A DNA stretch of 64,000 nucleotides from Karstenula rhodostoma CBS 690.94 (taxonomy: Eukaryota > Ascomycota > Dothideomycetes > Pleosporales > Didymosphaeriaceae), in NCBI GenBank assembly GCA_010093485.1, contig MU001505.1:1329375-1393374 (forward strand), in the 5' to 3' direction. Shown here one piece after another: positions 1 through 13,189 of this stretch (position 1 is the stretch's first letter; every line of letters begins with the position of its first letter). Below the pieces are notes generated by a model. The model had not been told where the DNA came from and searched no databases. It worked only from the letters and a program-made list of their open reading frames with translations. Both the position numbers and the translations under genes were made by a program.

Positions 1-2930
1 TAAAAAGTATATAGAACTCTTTAAAGAAATTAAAAAAAAAAACTACTAAATTACTAGAAATAAAATTATAAAATACTTCTAAAAGAGAGTATAAAACTAT
101 AACTAGAATAACTAAAACTAATATTAGTAGATTAGAAAAAAAAAGTATAAGAGTACTTATAAAAGAATCTAGAATAAAAGTATATCTAGAAAAGTTATAA
201 TTTTATAGTCTTTCTAATCCTATAGATATCTAAAAAGAATAGTAAGCTATAACTCTATATAAATTATAAATAGTTAAATAATTCTATAATTAAAAATTAG
301 TATTTATTACCCTTAATTATAGAGTTTATAAATTAACTTTAAGGAGCTAAGTAGTTTATAAAATTTAATATATATAATAGATATTACTATATATAAATAG
401 CTAAAGGATATAAATAGAAAATAGTATTTAGAACTAAGTATAATCTCTATAAATACTAGATTATACTATTTAAATTAATAAATACCCCTATAATATTTTA
501 GATAATTATTAATAAAGTACTATATAAATACTTAAATATATTTTATATAGTATATTTTAATAATATACTTATTTACTTTATAAGAATACTAGAGAAATAT
601 ATAAGATATATAAAAAAAGTATTTAAGAAAATAAAAAAATATTAATTACTTTTCTATTTAGATAAGTATAAATTCTATATTACTAAAATAGAATATCTAG
701 AATTTATTATTTTAAAGAAAGGTATATTAATAAATATAAAGAAGATTACTATTATATAAAAATAACTAATTCTTAAGTTAGTAAAAAATATTTAGTTTTT
801 TCTAAAGTTTACTAATTTCTATTAGAAGTTTATAAAGGACTATTTTAAAACTACTATACTACTAATAGATTTTATAAAAAAGAGTAATAATAAAGTTATA
901 TAGCTAATTTAAAGAAAGCTATTAGAGGTATTTAGGAAATTATAGGTAATATTTCTAATAGTTCTACTTCTATAAATATTTAATCTATAAAAACTAGTAA
1001 GAGTTAAAATAAATATATTTAACTATATATTAGAAGTAATTTTCTAATAACTAAATAAAAATAGAAAATAGAGACTAGTATTTTACTATTTATAAAAGTT
1101 TTTAAAAGTAGAACTTAATTATAATATTTATAATAAGAAATTACTAGTAATAGTAGATACTTTTAAATAATAGAAAGTATAATTTATAAAAACCTATTTT
1201 AAAATAGAAATATAAATAGACTACTAGAACTTTACTAACTTTATATTAACTAAAAAGTTTAATTAATAATAAGTATAATAAATAGAATTTCTAGTAAATT
1301 TTAATTTTATAATTTACTATTAATCTAGAACTCTTAATAGTAGAGTAGATATCTTAAGTAAATAATTAAACTTAATTAAGGATAAAGTTAAGCTATATAA
1401 TATAGTATTATATAAACGCGAAAATAGTATACTTAAGTATAATTAACTAAAAATTAAAGTATAAATAGTTAGCCTAAGATATATAAAACTAGAAGTATAA
1501 GACTTCTAGAGCTATTAAAAACTTAATTAAGACTAGAAAGAAGAATATAATTTCTTTAAATATAGTTTTAATAAAACTAAATAAGAGTACTAATAATAGA
1601 TTATTATTAATAATAGATATATATCTATTCTAATTAAAAGACTATATAAATTAAGAGAATAAGAATATCTAAATATTAAAAAAATAATATATTATATTAT
1701 AAATAAATATACTATCCTTAAGTTTAAATAGTTAGTAATATAGGAAATAAGTAACTATTTAGCTTACCTTAAAAATAAGTTTAAGAAATATAAGCCTTAT
1801 AAATTTCTATAACTACTACCTATAGTAAAGTATAATAATAAATTTTATTATAAAATTTCTAAAATTACTATAGCTAGGAATAAAGTATATATATAATATT
1901 ATTATAGTAATAGTATATAGACTTATAAAAATAACTAAGTTTAGGTCTATAAAAAAGTTTATAATAGTAAAGAAACTAGTCTATAAAGTAAATAATATAT
2001 TATTTTCTAAATATAAACTACTAGAAGACTTTATTATAAATAAAAATAAGCTCTTTACCTTAAAGTATTAAAATACTTTTACTATAGCTTTAGAAATAAA
2101 TTAAAAGCTATTAATAAGCTTCTACTCTAAAATAAATAAATAGATAAAATATATAAATTAGATATTTAAGTAGTATCTATAATTCTATATTAATAAATAA
2201 TAGAATAACTAAATAGAACTTCTATTAATTATATAGTTAGTATATAATAGCTTAAGGTTAGATATAATAAAATACTTACCCTATTATATAAACTATAGAT
2301 ATAAGCTAATTATTTATTAAAATCTAAGGAATATAGAAAGTATTTCTACTAGAGCCTAAGATAAAGCTTAAAAAATAAAGAAACTTTATAAGATTTTATA
2401 AGAAAGAATTACTTATAGAGCCTTTATAATATTTAAGAATATAAATAAGTAAAGAATTAAAAAACTAATTCTTAAAAAGAGAAATAAAGTTTTCCTATTA
2501 TAGAAAAATTTTAAAATAAAATAACTAAATAAAAAACTAGATTACCTTTAAATAGAACCCTTTAAAATTTAAGAAATAAAGAGATTAATTATAACTAAAT
2601 TACTTTTACTAATAGGTATAAAAATATATTCTATTTTTTATAAATTACTTTTAGAACTAGCCCCTCTAAATATTTTAATTAAAACCTAACTAGAGTTAGA
2701 AGATAATAAGTATAAGGTTAAAGTAATTAAAAACCTATAAATAATTAAAAATTAGTAAAGATATCTAGTTAAGTAGAAAGAATTACTAGAATAATATAAT
2801 ATATAGGAAATAAAAGGAAATCTTATAAACTCTAAAAAATTACTAAAGAAGTTCTAGTTAAAATAATTCTAAAGGGGTTAGTTAGAAAAAATATAAAGTT
2901 AAAATTAATAAAAAAGTTAAAAAAATTAAA
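1..2930 (+). pseudogene. Gypsy-1 pol remnant (RT, RNase H, integrase, chromodomain)
   Basis: This is a degenerate polyprotein read in the plus direction with TAA/TAG taken as former Q or W codons. The RT catalytic box YLDD appears as YFNN at 553-564 (GAT changed to AAT), followed by ILIY. A downstream FLGFANFYRRF-like segment lies near 796-835. RNase H shows a NYNIYNKKLL segment from about 1117. The integrase zinc-binding region lies near 1640-1810 with H and C replaced by Y, and the core near 1840-2330 keeps a DKLF segment and a TERINQ-like segment. A chromodomain (YLVK-K pattern) lies near 2690-2800. In chromoviruses this domain directs integration to heterochromatin. The gene has dozens of in-frame stops and cannot encode protein. 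Confidence 0.9.
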
Positions 2931-3568
2931 AAAGAAAAAAGAAGAACTAGCTTATAACTAGCTACTATTAATAATTATTAGTAAAAATAATAAAAGTATA
3001 TATTAGCTATTAGAAACTATACTTTTTATTAATAAAAAACCCTCCTTTTATAAATAATTTATAGTACTAATAACTTAAAAATTATATTAATTAAAAAAAT
3101 ACTCCTACTCCTTTATCTCTATAACCTCTATTTTAAGGCGAGCGAACTTAGCCTTAGTATAAAAAAAAAAAAAAATTTTTTATATTTCTTTATTTAAATA
3201 TACTTCTACTCTTTATTAGGTATCTAAAGACTATAGTCTATATATATAAAAAAATAGCTAGTATAGTAACTAGTTTTTATATCTATAAAATAATAAAGTT
3301 TTAGCTTCTAATAATATTTATAATCTAGTAAATCTAATATTTCTAGGTATTAAAATTTAATCTTTTATATATAAGTATAATAAGATTTAATTATTAAATA
3401 AAAAGCTTTTAGTATAGTTAAAAAGATAAGGAAAATCTAAAAAGTAATATAATATAAATTAATCTTAAAAGGAACTTACTATTATATACTAGAATCTAAT
3501 AAGGATAAAAATACTATATAATAACTATACTATAAAAATAGTAATAGAATATTAGAATAATAACCCTA

Positions 3569-3578
3569 AATAAAGGAG
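3569..3578 (+). other. Polypurine tract of Gypsy-1 (degenerate)
   Basis: A short purine-rich run (AATAAAGGAG) lies directly against the LTR start, the position of the plus-strand primer in LTR retrotransposons. The run in Gypsy-2 is cleaner. Confidence 0.6.
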
Positions 3579-4107
3579 TAATATTATAATTATAAAAAGT
3601 ATACTAAAAAGTAATATAATAAAAAATAGTATTAACTATAAAGAATAAAGATTTAGTAGTAAAATTTAAAAAAACTAGCTACTAATATTATATAATAATA
3701 TTTTATAGAAGTTTAGAGCTAGTAAAATAATAGAATTATATAATATTATTCTATATAGAATAGATATTCTAGAGATAATAGATATTCTAAGAATAATCCC
3801 CTCTATATAAAATAATAAAATATTAAAAGAATAGAATAACTAGTATATAATCTAGAAGAATTTCTATATAGTTTTTATTCTTTATAATTAACTTAAAATA
3901 TTATTTAGAAGTAGTTTACTTTTATACTCTAATTAAAGCTATTTATATATATATAAATACTTAATCTTCTCTTAGTATTATTATATTATATTCTATTATA
4001 ATATAGAATTATTATTTAATTTTAAATTTATCTCTATTATATCTCGTTCCTTAAATAATTCTTAAGGTATAGATCTAGATTAGATATATAGAAAACCCTT
4101 TATAATA
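3579..4107 (+). repeat. 3' LTR of Gypsy-1 (529 bp)
   Basis: It starts TAATATTATAAT and ends CTTTATAATA, matching the ends of the Gypsy-2 LTRs; TG...CA termini have become TA...TA by RIP. The last ~290 bp match the Gypsy-2 LTRs well. The first ~250 bp do not, so the U3 portion differs between members of this family. A direct repeat built on ATAGATATTCTA lies near 3762-3795 in the private part. Confidence 0.85.
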
Positions 4108-4368
4108 TTATCCTTTCTAGCTAATAGATAATATCTAGTATATTTTATACTATTTTATTATAAATTACTTTATTATATAGTATAATTTTATACTTTTACT
4201 AAATAGCTTTTATTTATATTTCTTTCTATTTATACTATATATATATTTATATTCCTATCCTATAATATTTATACTAGATTTAACTACTAAATAGTATAAT
4301 AAATTACTATAATTTATAATATTTATATTTTATTTTATAGTTATCTTTATACTACTAGGCTATACTTT

Positions 4369-4894
4369 TTTTTTTTTTTTTTTTTTTTAAAAATAAACCC
4401 CTAGGAGGAGCTACCTAGTATTAAGGAAATATCTAAATATCCTATATAATTCTATCGCTAGCTCTAAAATTATTCTTTTTAATAAGTTATTTATTTAGGC
4501 CTAGTTCCTTTTTATTTAGGCCTAGTTTTTATTTCTATTTAGGACTAGTTCGCTATACTAGTCTATTTAGGAATTAAACTATTTCTAATTAAATAGTTTC
4601 TAGCCTATTTAAATTAACTTTTCCTATTTTTTCCTTTTAGATATTTATTTATAAGTTATCTCTAACTTAATTAGAAATTTTTCGTTCCCTAATAAAGACT
4701 AGTATAAATAAAAGTAATATTTTACTTTTTTTTTAAACTTTTAAAGTTATATTTAATAGACTAATTTTAATAGAATTTAATACCTTTTTATTAGGGTAAT
4801 CTTATCTTCTACCCTACTACTAAACCGCTATTTTAGTACTTAGGTTAGGTCTAGTATCTATAAAACACGAAGTTACTTTTTCTAGGGAGTTTAA
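4369..4894 (-). mobile_element. A-tailed SINE-like retroposon, copy 1 (526 bp)
   Basis: The element interrupts family X and is flanked by an exact 13-bp duplication TAGGCTATACTTT at 4356-4368 and 4895-4907. A long T run (about 4366-4388) at its left end is a poly(A) tail on the minus strand. A long exact TSD plus an A tail is the signature of target-primed reverse transcription. It contains three to four near-repeats of TATTTAGGCCTAGTT between about 4490 and 4565. A second copy is at 57644-58160. No ORF is apparent, and RNA polymerase III boxes were not convincingly found. Confidence 0.82.
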
Positions 4895-5800
4895 TAGGCT
4901 ATACTTTACCTATAAGATTCTCTTACTAAAAGCTATAATAAATTACTATATTTTATAAAATTAATTCTTTAGTATAATCTATTATAATATTTAGTATATT
5001 TATTTATTTATACTAGATATATATATAATAGTACTTTATCTATTAAAAAAATATAAAGGCTATAGTTATTTATATACTATTACTATATAAAGATATATAG
5101 TATAAAAACTCTATATTATAAATTATAATAAAAAGTAAAATTTTATATTCTTATTATTATTCTTTTATATATTAGTATTTCTATTTAGATATTATTAACT
5201 ATTTATATTTTTATTTTTATTAACTACTATAACTAGCTATATAGCCGAACTAAACCTCTTTAATATACTAGTTTAGTTAGTAATAAAACTCTATATTTCT
5301 AGTAGAATAAATATATTTTTTATTATATTTTAGAACTACTACTCTAATTATACTATTCTATTAAATAGCTTATAGCTATATATTTTAATTACCTTCTATA
5401 TTTTAGTTTAAAGTATACTATATTCTATACCCTTATAAATAAATCTACTAATTTAATTTTTTTTATAAAGAATAAACTTCTTATTATCTAGAAACTAAAT
5501 TAGATTTCTAGTATATAGTTAAAAAATAGGATTAGTAAACTATTAGCTATAACTATTATATACTATAAAGAAAATTTTATTAAATTAAAAGAACTAGTTT
5601 TTTCTAAGCTATATTTATATATCTTTCTTTATATATTAGTAATTAGGTAAATATACTTTTATTTTATATATACTATTAGTTACTAATTACTTTAGAAATA
5701 ATAGGTAAGTATATTTTAGTATTATTATAGAGTTTTTATAAGTCTAATACTTTTATTTATTTAAAAAGACTACGTACTATAGATAGTTATAAACTTTTAA

Positions 5801-7117
5801 CCCCCCCTTCTAAGTAAGAGGGGTTACTTAAACTATTCTACTATATATTTTTAGTAATTTATATTACTTTATATTATTCCTATATATACTATATTTTTAT
5901 CTAAACTTTCTCTAATTACTAATAATAATACTAGTCTTAATTAAGATTATAGATTTAATTAGCTATATTTTTCTATCTAATTCTACTAATACCTATAAGC
6001 TATAATATACTATTATAACGATAATAATAATATTTATAGTAGCTACTAATATTAAGATATATATATACCTAGCCTATATATTTTATAATAAAGAAATACT
6101 ATATACTCTATTAGGTATTACTACTACTTATAAGAGAAAAGAGAACTATATACTATTATCTATATATACTACTAGTCTTAATATAATATCTATTCCTAAA
6201 GTTAGTAGTATACTTAATAATAATAAAATATAAAATCTATCTAGTATTTATTTTCTTTATTTATATTTCTACTTATCCTATATTTTATATATATATTTAA
6301 ATAAGTTTTATAACTCTATAGTTTACTTTTAGTAGTAGTAAGAAAAGCTCTTTATAAATAGAGAATCTATTAAGTCTAAGTTATTTTTTTTTTTAATAAT
6401 ATAGTTTTATATATCTTTAGCCTTATTAGCTATAGCTCTATATCCTAGGGTAACTAGACTCTTAAAAAGGGATTAGAAAAAGACTAGTATAAGAAATTTT
6501 AGAAGGCTACCTTCTACTAATAACTAATATTCTAAGACTTTAAAATAATTATCTATAATCTAGATATAGATAGCTAAGTAGTCTTTTAATAGATACTTAA
6601 TTATCTTAACTTTTATAAAGTTATTATATATTTAGCTATTAATAATAGACTAGACTAGAGATACTATAGTAATAGATATATATAGTAAGAAAAAATAAGG
6701 ATATTTAATACTTAATAAGGCCTAATAAATATAGTATATAGTATAGAGATAATAGAGGTAGTAAATAATAGATAACTATATTATATAATATTATATAGAG
6801 GATAGTATAGCTTCTTACCTATTATTCTACTATTAAGGTAATTAACTAACTAATAATAGTACTAATATTTAATACTAGTAGCTAACTAATTTACTCTAAA
6901 TTATAAGTATTCTATAACTACTTAGTATATATCTAATTTAAATCTAATTATAAGAAATATATATATCTAGTCTAGCCTTTATATAGGTAAAAGCCCGCTA
7001 GAGGAGGATAATCTATAACTTTTAAGCTATTTAAAATATTTATATTTTAGTACCCTACTAAGTTCTTTTATCGAGTTTTACTATAGCTTACCTAAGCTTA
7101 TAAAGTATTATATTTAA
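5801..7117. mobile_element. Family Y element, copy 1 (1.3 kb)
   Basis: The element splits family X and is bounded by an 11-bp duplication: TAAACTTTTAA at 5790-5800 and TAAACTTCTAA at 7118-7128, with one C/T difference. X copy B has the empty site. Body sequence matches the second Y copy (37039-38019 plus 45246-45741) along its whole length. Seven extra C residues lie between the TSD and the shared start CTTCTAAGTAAG. No terminal inverted repeats and no recognisable protein were seen, so a non-LTR type retroposon is more likely than a DNA transposon, but the class is open. Confidence 0.72.
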
Positions 7118-7456
7118 TAAACTTCTAATATAATTTTATATTATTATAAAAGAATAACCTCTTTTATATATTCTATATTATTATATATTTTATACTTTAC
7201 TACTATAATAGTTACTAATTTATCTAAGCTCTTTAAATAAAAGAGTATATCTAGGGCTAAGCCTATTATTTCTATAATTATAATAAATATAAGGTTAAAT
7301 ATAAATATATTATAGTTAAAAACTCTAGTAAATATATTAAGGGTTACCTTACTACTATACTCTATAATAAAATTATAAAATATATAAATATAAACTAGAT
7401 TTAGATCTAGTAGACTAATACTATCTAGTATTATAAGTATAAATACTATAGTTATA

Positions 7457-7586
7457 TTATATATAATTACTATAAGGGTAGGTAAATTAATAAAGGGGTG
7501 GATAATATAAGGCGTCGCGCTTTACCAATATATAAAGGGACTAAAAAAGTGGCTAAGGCGCGCCCAGCGTCTATATACAGGCTAAC
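7457..7586 (-). mobile_element. Family Z retroposon, truncated copy (130 bp)
   Basis: Flanked by an exact 13-bp duplication TACTATAGTTATA at 7444-7456 and 7587-7599; X copy B shows the empty site near 30840. The constant 3' end is at the left. It keeps a GC-richer core (GGCGTCGCGC, GGCGCGCCCAGCG) that most other sequence here lacks. Confidence 0.85.
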
Positions 7587-9242
7587 TACTATAGTTATAA
7601 TTTATTAAAATAATTATAAAATAGTAGAGAAGGTATAGATTATTATAAATAGAAAAGAAAAAAATAATAGTTTTATTTAAATATAGTAATTATAAATTAT
7701 AGTAGATAGTAGATATATTTATATATAGTTAATAGTTATTATATATCTATATATTATATATTACTAGAATAGTTTACTTATTATACTTTATTATATATTC
7801 TACTAAGTTAGTTATAATAAGTTAGTAAAAAGAATTATAAATCTTTAAAAAGATATAATTAAATTTAGCTTTAGTATTTTTTAAATTAGTACTCTTACCT
7901 ATACTACTTATTTATAAAAGCCTAATAATAACTTTTAAATTTTAGAAATCTTTCTATATTATCGCGATTATTAGAGAATTCTAAATATTATAACTAAATA
8001 TAAGGGCTAAATAGCTAAAAAACTATATCTTTAGTTAATTAAAAACTATTATACTTTTTAGAGCTAGTATAAAGTTATTTTTATTATATATAACTATTAG
8101 AATATAGTTAAAATATATATAAAAAAACCTATATATTATATATAATAAGTTAATATAATTCTCTATAATTACTAGAAGTAATATTATATCTATTATCCTC
8201 TAGTTAATTATTCTCTACTAGTATATTTTATTATTATATTTAGATATTATTACTTTTTTATTTTAATATTAGGCTAAATTACTATAGTTTACTATATATA
8301 TTTTAGTCTAGATATTATATATAGGTCTATTTTAAGTTAACTTTTATTACTATTTATATTAACTACTATATTATATTCTCTTTACCTTATACCTTATTAT
8401 AGTATTATTCTTTACTACTTTAATTAATTATTATAGTACTATCTTTTTTATAAATATTTATATCTTTAGTATTTTTTATAATTATTTTATTTATCTTTTC
8501 TAAAAATATTTTATACTCTATTATATATATATCTACCTAACTATATATATTATAGAATAATACTATATATATCTTTAACTCTTTCTATTCTATATATATA
8601 GGTCTCTAGATAAACTATTTATATATCTTAATTTTTAGTAATAATAAGTTAAGAATTACTATATTTATTTTTACTAAGTTAATCTCCTTAGTATATAAGG
8701 GTATATTAGCTATAATAACCCTTAATAAACTATTAATATTATTAAATATATTAACTATAACCTACTACTCTAGAAATATAAAATTACTATAAATTAGAAA
8801 AACTTTAAATTTTATTTCTATAGTATTATTTATAAATTAAAATTTAATAGTTATATTTACTTAACTATATAGTAGCTTTTAAAGGCCCTATTATTATTAA
8901 TATAGTAATTTATAGTAATATATAGTATATTTATAATAGTATAGAGAAGGGCTATAATAAATATTTTAATACTAAGTAGTATTTTATTTTAGTAGAGCTT
9001 TCTATTAGGGCTAAAATTTAAATCTTTACTTTTTTTTATATTCTCTATTTTAAGAATATATTTTCTAATTTTAATCTATTTTATATTACCCTTTATTACT
9101 TTATTAAAGTATATAAAGAGTATAGAGTTTTTAAAATTATTATAAATTAAATAGAATTTATTAGTATAGATATTAATACTATATATTTTATAGAACTATA
9201 CTAGTAATAGTAATATATTTATAATATAGAGGTTATATTATA

Positions 9243-9407
9243 TATTATAGAGATTTACTATAAGGTAAAATAACTTAATAAAGTAATAGAAATAAAAAGA
9301 CACGTTATACTTTACTAATATATAAATAAAAAGGGACTAAAAAAGTTGTTAAAATATATCTAATATTTATATATAGGCTAATTAAAAATAGTATAGTACT
9401 AAGCTAT
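9243..9407 (-). mobile_element. Family Z retroposon, truncated copy
   Basis: It starts at the family end TATTATAGAGATTTACTATAAGG and extends past the usual short form to about AAGCTAT. The flanks 9228-9242 and 9408-9422 match as a 15-bp duplication with two G/A and one other difference. It is heavily mutated (CGCG core lost), so it is one of the older copies. Confidence 0.75.
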
Positions 9408-10109
9408 AGAAATTATAGTATAATTTAAGTATACTAATATTAATAGTTTTATTTTTTACTAGTTATAATACTCTTTTTTTTCTTCTATACTATTTAAATA
9501 GTATTTTAGAGAACTACTCTACTTATTTTATTATATTAGATAGTAATATTCTACTAGATAAGTTTTATTTAGACTATTTATAATAGAGGCTTTCTATTAA
9601 GTTTTAATATATATTTATTATACTTTATAAATAGAGTTTATCTAATATATACTATAGTCTTACTATAATTAATAAACTTAGTATTTTAAAATATATTATA
9701 TTTTTTATCTACCTTTTTTATATTATAATCTACTTAGGTATTCCCCTTTTAAATTATATTAAAAATTCTAATTAGCCTTTTATAAGGGTATAGTAGTAAC
9801 TTTACCCCTTAAACTTACTAATTATTAATAATACTTTATTTAACTAGACTATATTTATATAAGAGGTACTAGAAAATAATATTATATTTTACTCTATATA
9901 TTTAATTTAGGAAGTTACCCTTATATTTAGGTTACTAGAACTTCTATACTATAAAATAAGAGAAGTAATTTATAAATATTCTAAGTTTATTTTTATATAA
10001 AATTCCTAATATAATCTAATAGACTATAGAACTAAAGTTATTTTAAACTATTTTTATATACTAGAGTCTATTTAGGGATTTAAAGATTTAAGACTTTATA
10101 GAATAGATA

Positions 10110-10252
10110 GCCTTTTTAGTTAGCCTATATATAGATACTAGGCGTGCCTTAGCCACTTTTTTAATTTCTATATATTAGTAAAGTATAATACCTTATTATT
10201 CCCCTTATTTTATAGATTTACTCTATTTTATAGTAATTATCTATAATATATA
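10110..10252 (+). mobile_element. Family Z retroposon, truncated copy (143 bp)
   Basis: This copy has the opposite orientation to the previous one, with the constant 3' end at the right. An exact 13-bp duplication TATAGAATAGATA lies at 10097-10109 and 10253-10265. It keeps GGCGTGCCTTAGCCAC, a rare CA/TG-bearing stretch. Confidence 0.85.
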
Positions 10253-10541
10253 TATAGAATAGATATTATAATCTTTATTTTATATAATATCTCTAATATT
10301 AATTAGAACCTTACTTAACTCTATATTTTTTCTATTTTTAGTTATTATAGTTTTAGTCTTTTTAATTTATTAGTATATAACTTATAGTATAAGTAAAATA
10401 TAAAATATCCCTATCTCTATATATAATTTTTAAAATATTATATCTTCTAGTATATATATTAGATTTAAACTATATAGTATAAAAGTACTTATTTTATATT
10501 ATACTATAACCCTTTTTTTAAACTCCTTAAGGTTATATATC

Positions 10542-11046
10542 TAATATTATAATCACGATAAAATTAGGCTAGAAGGAAGGAAAATATTATATATAAGATA
10601 TTAGTAATTAAAATAAAACTAATAAGTATTTATATATAAGTCTATAGAATAGTTTATATTATAAGTTATATAACTATAATTCTATTAAGAGTATAAAATT
10701 CTAAAAATACTAGGTTTTAATAGGAGTAGAGTAAATAGTTTTATTAAAAAGATAGAATCTATAGGAGTAGACTAGGGGATTCTAGAATAATAAGAATTAA
10801 AATAACTAGTATATAGTCTAGGAGAATCTCTATATAGTTTCTATTCTTTATAATTAACTTTTATACTTAAATTAAAATACTTTATTTATATATAAATACT
10901 TAGTCTTTTCTTAATATTATTATATTATATTCTATTATAATATAGAATTATTAACTAATCTAGTACTTACCTCTATTATATTTTATTCTTTAAATAATTT
11001 TTAAGATATAGACCTAGATTAGATATATAGAAAACCCCTTATAATA
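10542..11046 (+). repeat. 5' LTR of Gypsy-2
   Basis: It runs from TAATATTATAAT to CCCCTTATAATA and aligns end to end with 17316-17817. Differences are almost all C/T or G/A. It keeps a few sites lost in the 3' LTR, such as a CACG near 10554. Confidence 0.92.
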
Positions 11047-11059
11047 CTTTAATTATCTA

Positions 11060-12240
11060 AAGGTTTAAATTAATATAGTATTACTAAATATACCTACTAG
11101 CTTAAAGGGCTCTAGAGTAAGTATTATTTTAGATCTAACTAGTAATCTAGTAACCCTTTTAGTAATATAAGCTAAGAAAATAAAATAATTTAAAGTATAG
11201 CTAGCTATAATTATAGAATAGGTTTAAACTCCTATAATTATAATAGTATACCTACTAAGAATTAATTTTAAAATCCTAGAACTCTATAATAGAGAAATAA
11301 AGACTAACTTTAAAATATTTTTAATAAATATAGAATTATACTATAGGTATAACTATAATATATTTAAAAATAATTAAGTAAAGATTTTAGCTACTATAAT
11401 ATATATAATAGGAAGGGTAATAAAATAGATATACCTAATTATTAAAGACTTTCTAGTATATAAAATAAAACTAGAAAAATAAAATAAAAAAACTATAAAA
11501 CTCTTTATATTCTAGAGAGGATTTAAGAAATAAATTAAAATTATATTTAGTAAGGTAAATAAAGAATAATAGGCTAAATAACTTATCTAATATATTAAGT
11601 AAATAGAATTAGCTAGTAAATACTCTACTATATTCTAATAGCTCTAGACTAAAATTAATTAAAATAATACCCTATTATAGATAGCTTACTATAATAGTTT
11701 AAAGAAACTAGTTAAGAATAAACTACTCTATTATAAAAAATCTAATAGCCTAAAAGCCCTAATTAAATTAGTAGTATAAATTAATTATTAATTATATAAA
11801 TAATAACTAGAGAAGAAAAAATCTACTAAACTAGTATTTAGTCTAAGAGCTAATATATAGAAGCTATATTATAAGTAAAAAAATCGTAATAGAGATATAA
11901 TTATAGGAGATAAAGTCTATAAAAAAAAAAAAAAATTTTTATAATAAAAGAAATAAAATAATATCTAATAATAATATTTTAAAAATAAGGCTTATCTAAA
12001 TTATAAAAAAAAGGAATACTTTAAAACTAAATATCCTTCTAGAAAGTTCTAGAGTAAGTAAATTTAAGTAATAAAAGTAGTTATAATAATATTATAGTCT
12101 AGAACTTCTATACTACTATAAGAGGATAATATAGAAAATAACTCTAATTTCTCTAAATTACTATAGAAAGTCTAAAAAATAACTAATAAAAAGGATATTA
12201 TAAACTAAATTTTATAAAATCTATACTAGATATATAGAAG
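11060..12240 (+). pseudogene. Gypsy-2 gag remnant with CCHC zinc knuckle
   Basis: The zinc knuckle of the nucleocapsid is readable at about 11993-12037. The spacing is CX2CX4HX4C with each C and H codon turned to TAT or TAC (read as Y-L-N-Y-K-K-K-E-Y-F-K-T-K-Y). Upstream sequence is rich in K, E, N and Q codons, as expected for a retrotransposon capsid gene, but individual capsid motifs could not be named. The 5' boundary is approximate because the start codon, if ATG, would have become ATA. An A15/T5 run near 11921-11940 lies inside. Non-functional. Confidence 0.78.
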
Positions 12241-13189
12241 TAATAAATACTTTATACTAGTTTATAACTATAAAATTAGAATTATAGGTATAGATATTAA
12301 TAGAATATACTATTAGATAAAAGAATAATAAAAAAGTATTCTAGTATCTATATAGTAAATCTAAATTAATAATAATTATTTAAAAGTTAAATAGTAGTAC
12401 TATAATTATAATAATTATAAATACTATAAGGAAGAGAAAACTAGTATAACTAAGACCCCTAAATAACTAGACTATAAAAAGCTTCTAAAAGAAAACTATT
12501 TAGAAGTATAATATTATATCTACTAATTAAAATAATAGTTATATAATTATAATATACTATAATAGTAATAATATTATATAGAAAGCTATTCTAAATATTA
12601 GAGATAAAAGTATACTATATATTACTAGCTAATAGAAAAAAACTTAAAAAATATAGAAATACTCTATAAGTATAAGGAAACTATCTATTTAATTAAGAAT
12701 AAAATATAATATATATATAAAGTTAAGTAGTATTACTATAACTATCTAGAATAGTATCTAAAATATTTAAGTAAAAAGAAAGCTACTATATATAACTAAA
12801 GTAATAAAAATTATAAAAAGATATATTTTTTTAAATATATAATTACTAGATACTTAAAGTACTAAAATAAGGTTAATAAAGGGGAAATTATAAAAGTAAT
12901 AAGGGTAGAAAAATACTAGAGGTATATAATCTAGAATTATTCTAAGAATCCCTAAGTTTATTTAAAACTAATAAGATAGTATATTATAGAATTATATTAT
13001 ACTAATTACCCCCTTTATAATAACTATAGGTATCTAGAAGGACTATAGATTAAGATATAAATAATATTAAAAAACTAAAATATTACTAGATAATAAGTTA
13101 AACTAGTAAAAATATTCTAAAGATTTAAAAAGTAAATAGAAATAATAAGACTATAAAATTTTATATAAAAAAGTAGATTATAATTAAAG

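Larger units (their letters stand above)
1..4107 (+). mobile_element. Ty3/Gypsy chromovirus Gypsy-1, 3' part with 3' LTR
   Basis: The window opens inside the pol gene of an LTR retrotransposon. The order reverse transcriptase, RNase H, integrase, chromodomain, 3' untranslated region, purine tract, 3' LTR identifies a Ty3/Gypsy chromovirus. The internal part aligns at an offset of about 13.73 kb with the complete Gypsy-2 at 10542-17817, with differences mostly of RIP type. The 5' LTR, gag and protease lie outside the window. The stretch 2930-3568 between the end of pol and the purine tract shows no coding signal; it holds an A14/T7 run near 3160-3182. Confidence 0.9.
4108..7835. repeat. Unclassified repeat family X, copy A (interrupted)
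   Basis: Segments 4108-4368, 4895-5800, 7118-7456 and 7587-7835 match family X copy B (20770-21784 and 30265-31083). The gaps between them are later insertions, each with its own target duplication. Without insertions X is about 1.75 kb here; its left end is cut by Gypsy-1 and its right end is unclear. The T-rich plus strand suggests any coding strand was the minus strand, but I recognised no conserved motif in either direction. It may be part of a larger element. Confidence 0.7.
7836..10541. other. Unclassified RIP'd repeat with two Z insertions
   Basis: This stretch between family X and Gypsy-2 (excluding Z copies at 9243-9407 and 10110-10252) is T-rich on the plus strand and gave no recognisable protein motif on either strand. 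No match elsewhere in the window was noticed beyond the Z copies. It may be the 5' continuation of family X on the minus strand, because copy A and copy B of X part ways near 7835. No gene, promoter or RNA can be supported. Confidence 0.5.

Noticed and set aside
4366..4388. T run as pol III or intrinsic terminator
   Set aside because: It is explained as the poly(A) tail of an inserted element bounded by a TSD.
7457..7586. Z copies as MITEs
   Set aside because: There are no terminal inverted repeats, the truncation is one-sided, and the TSDs are too long and variable for a cut-and-paste transposase.
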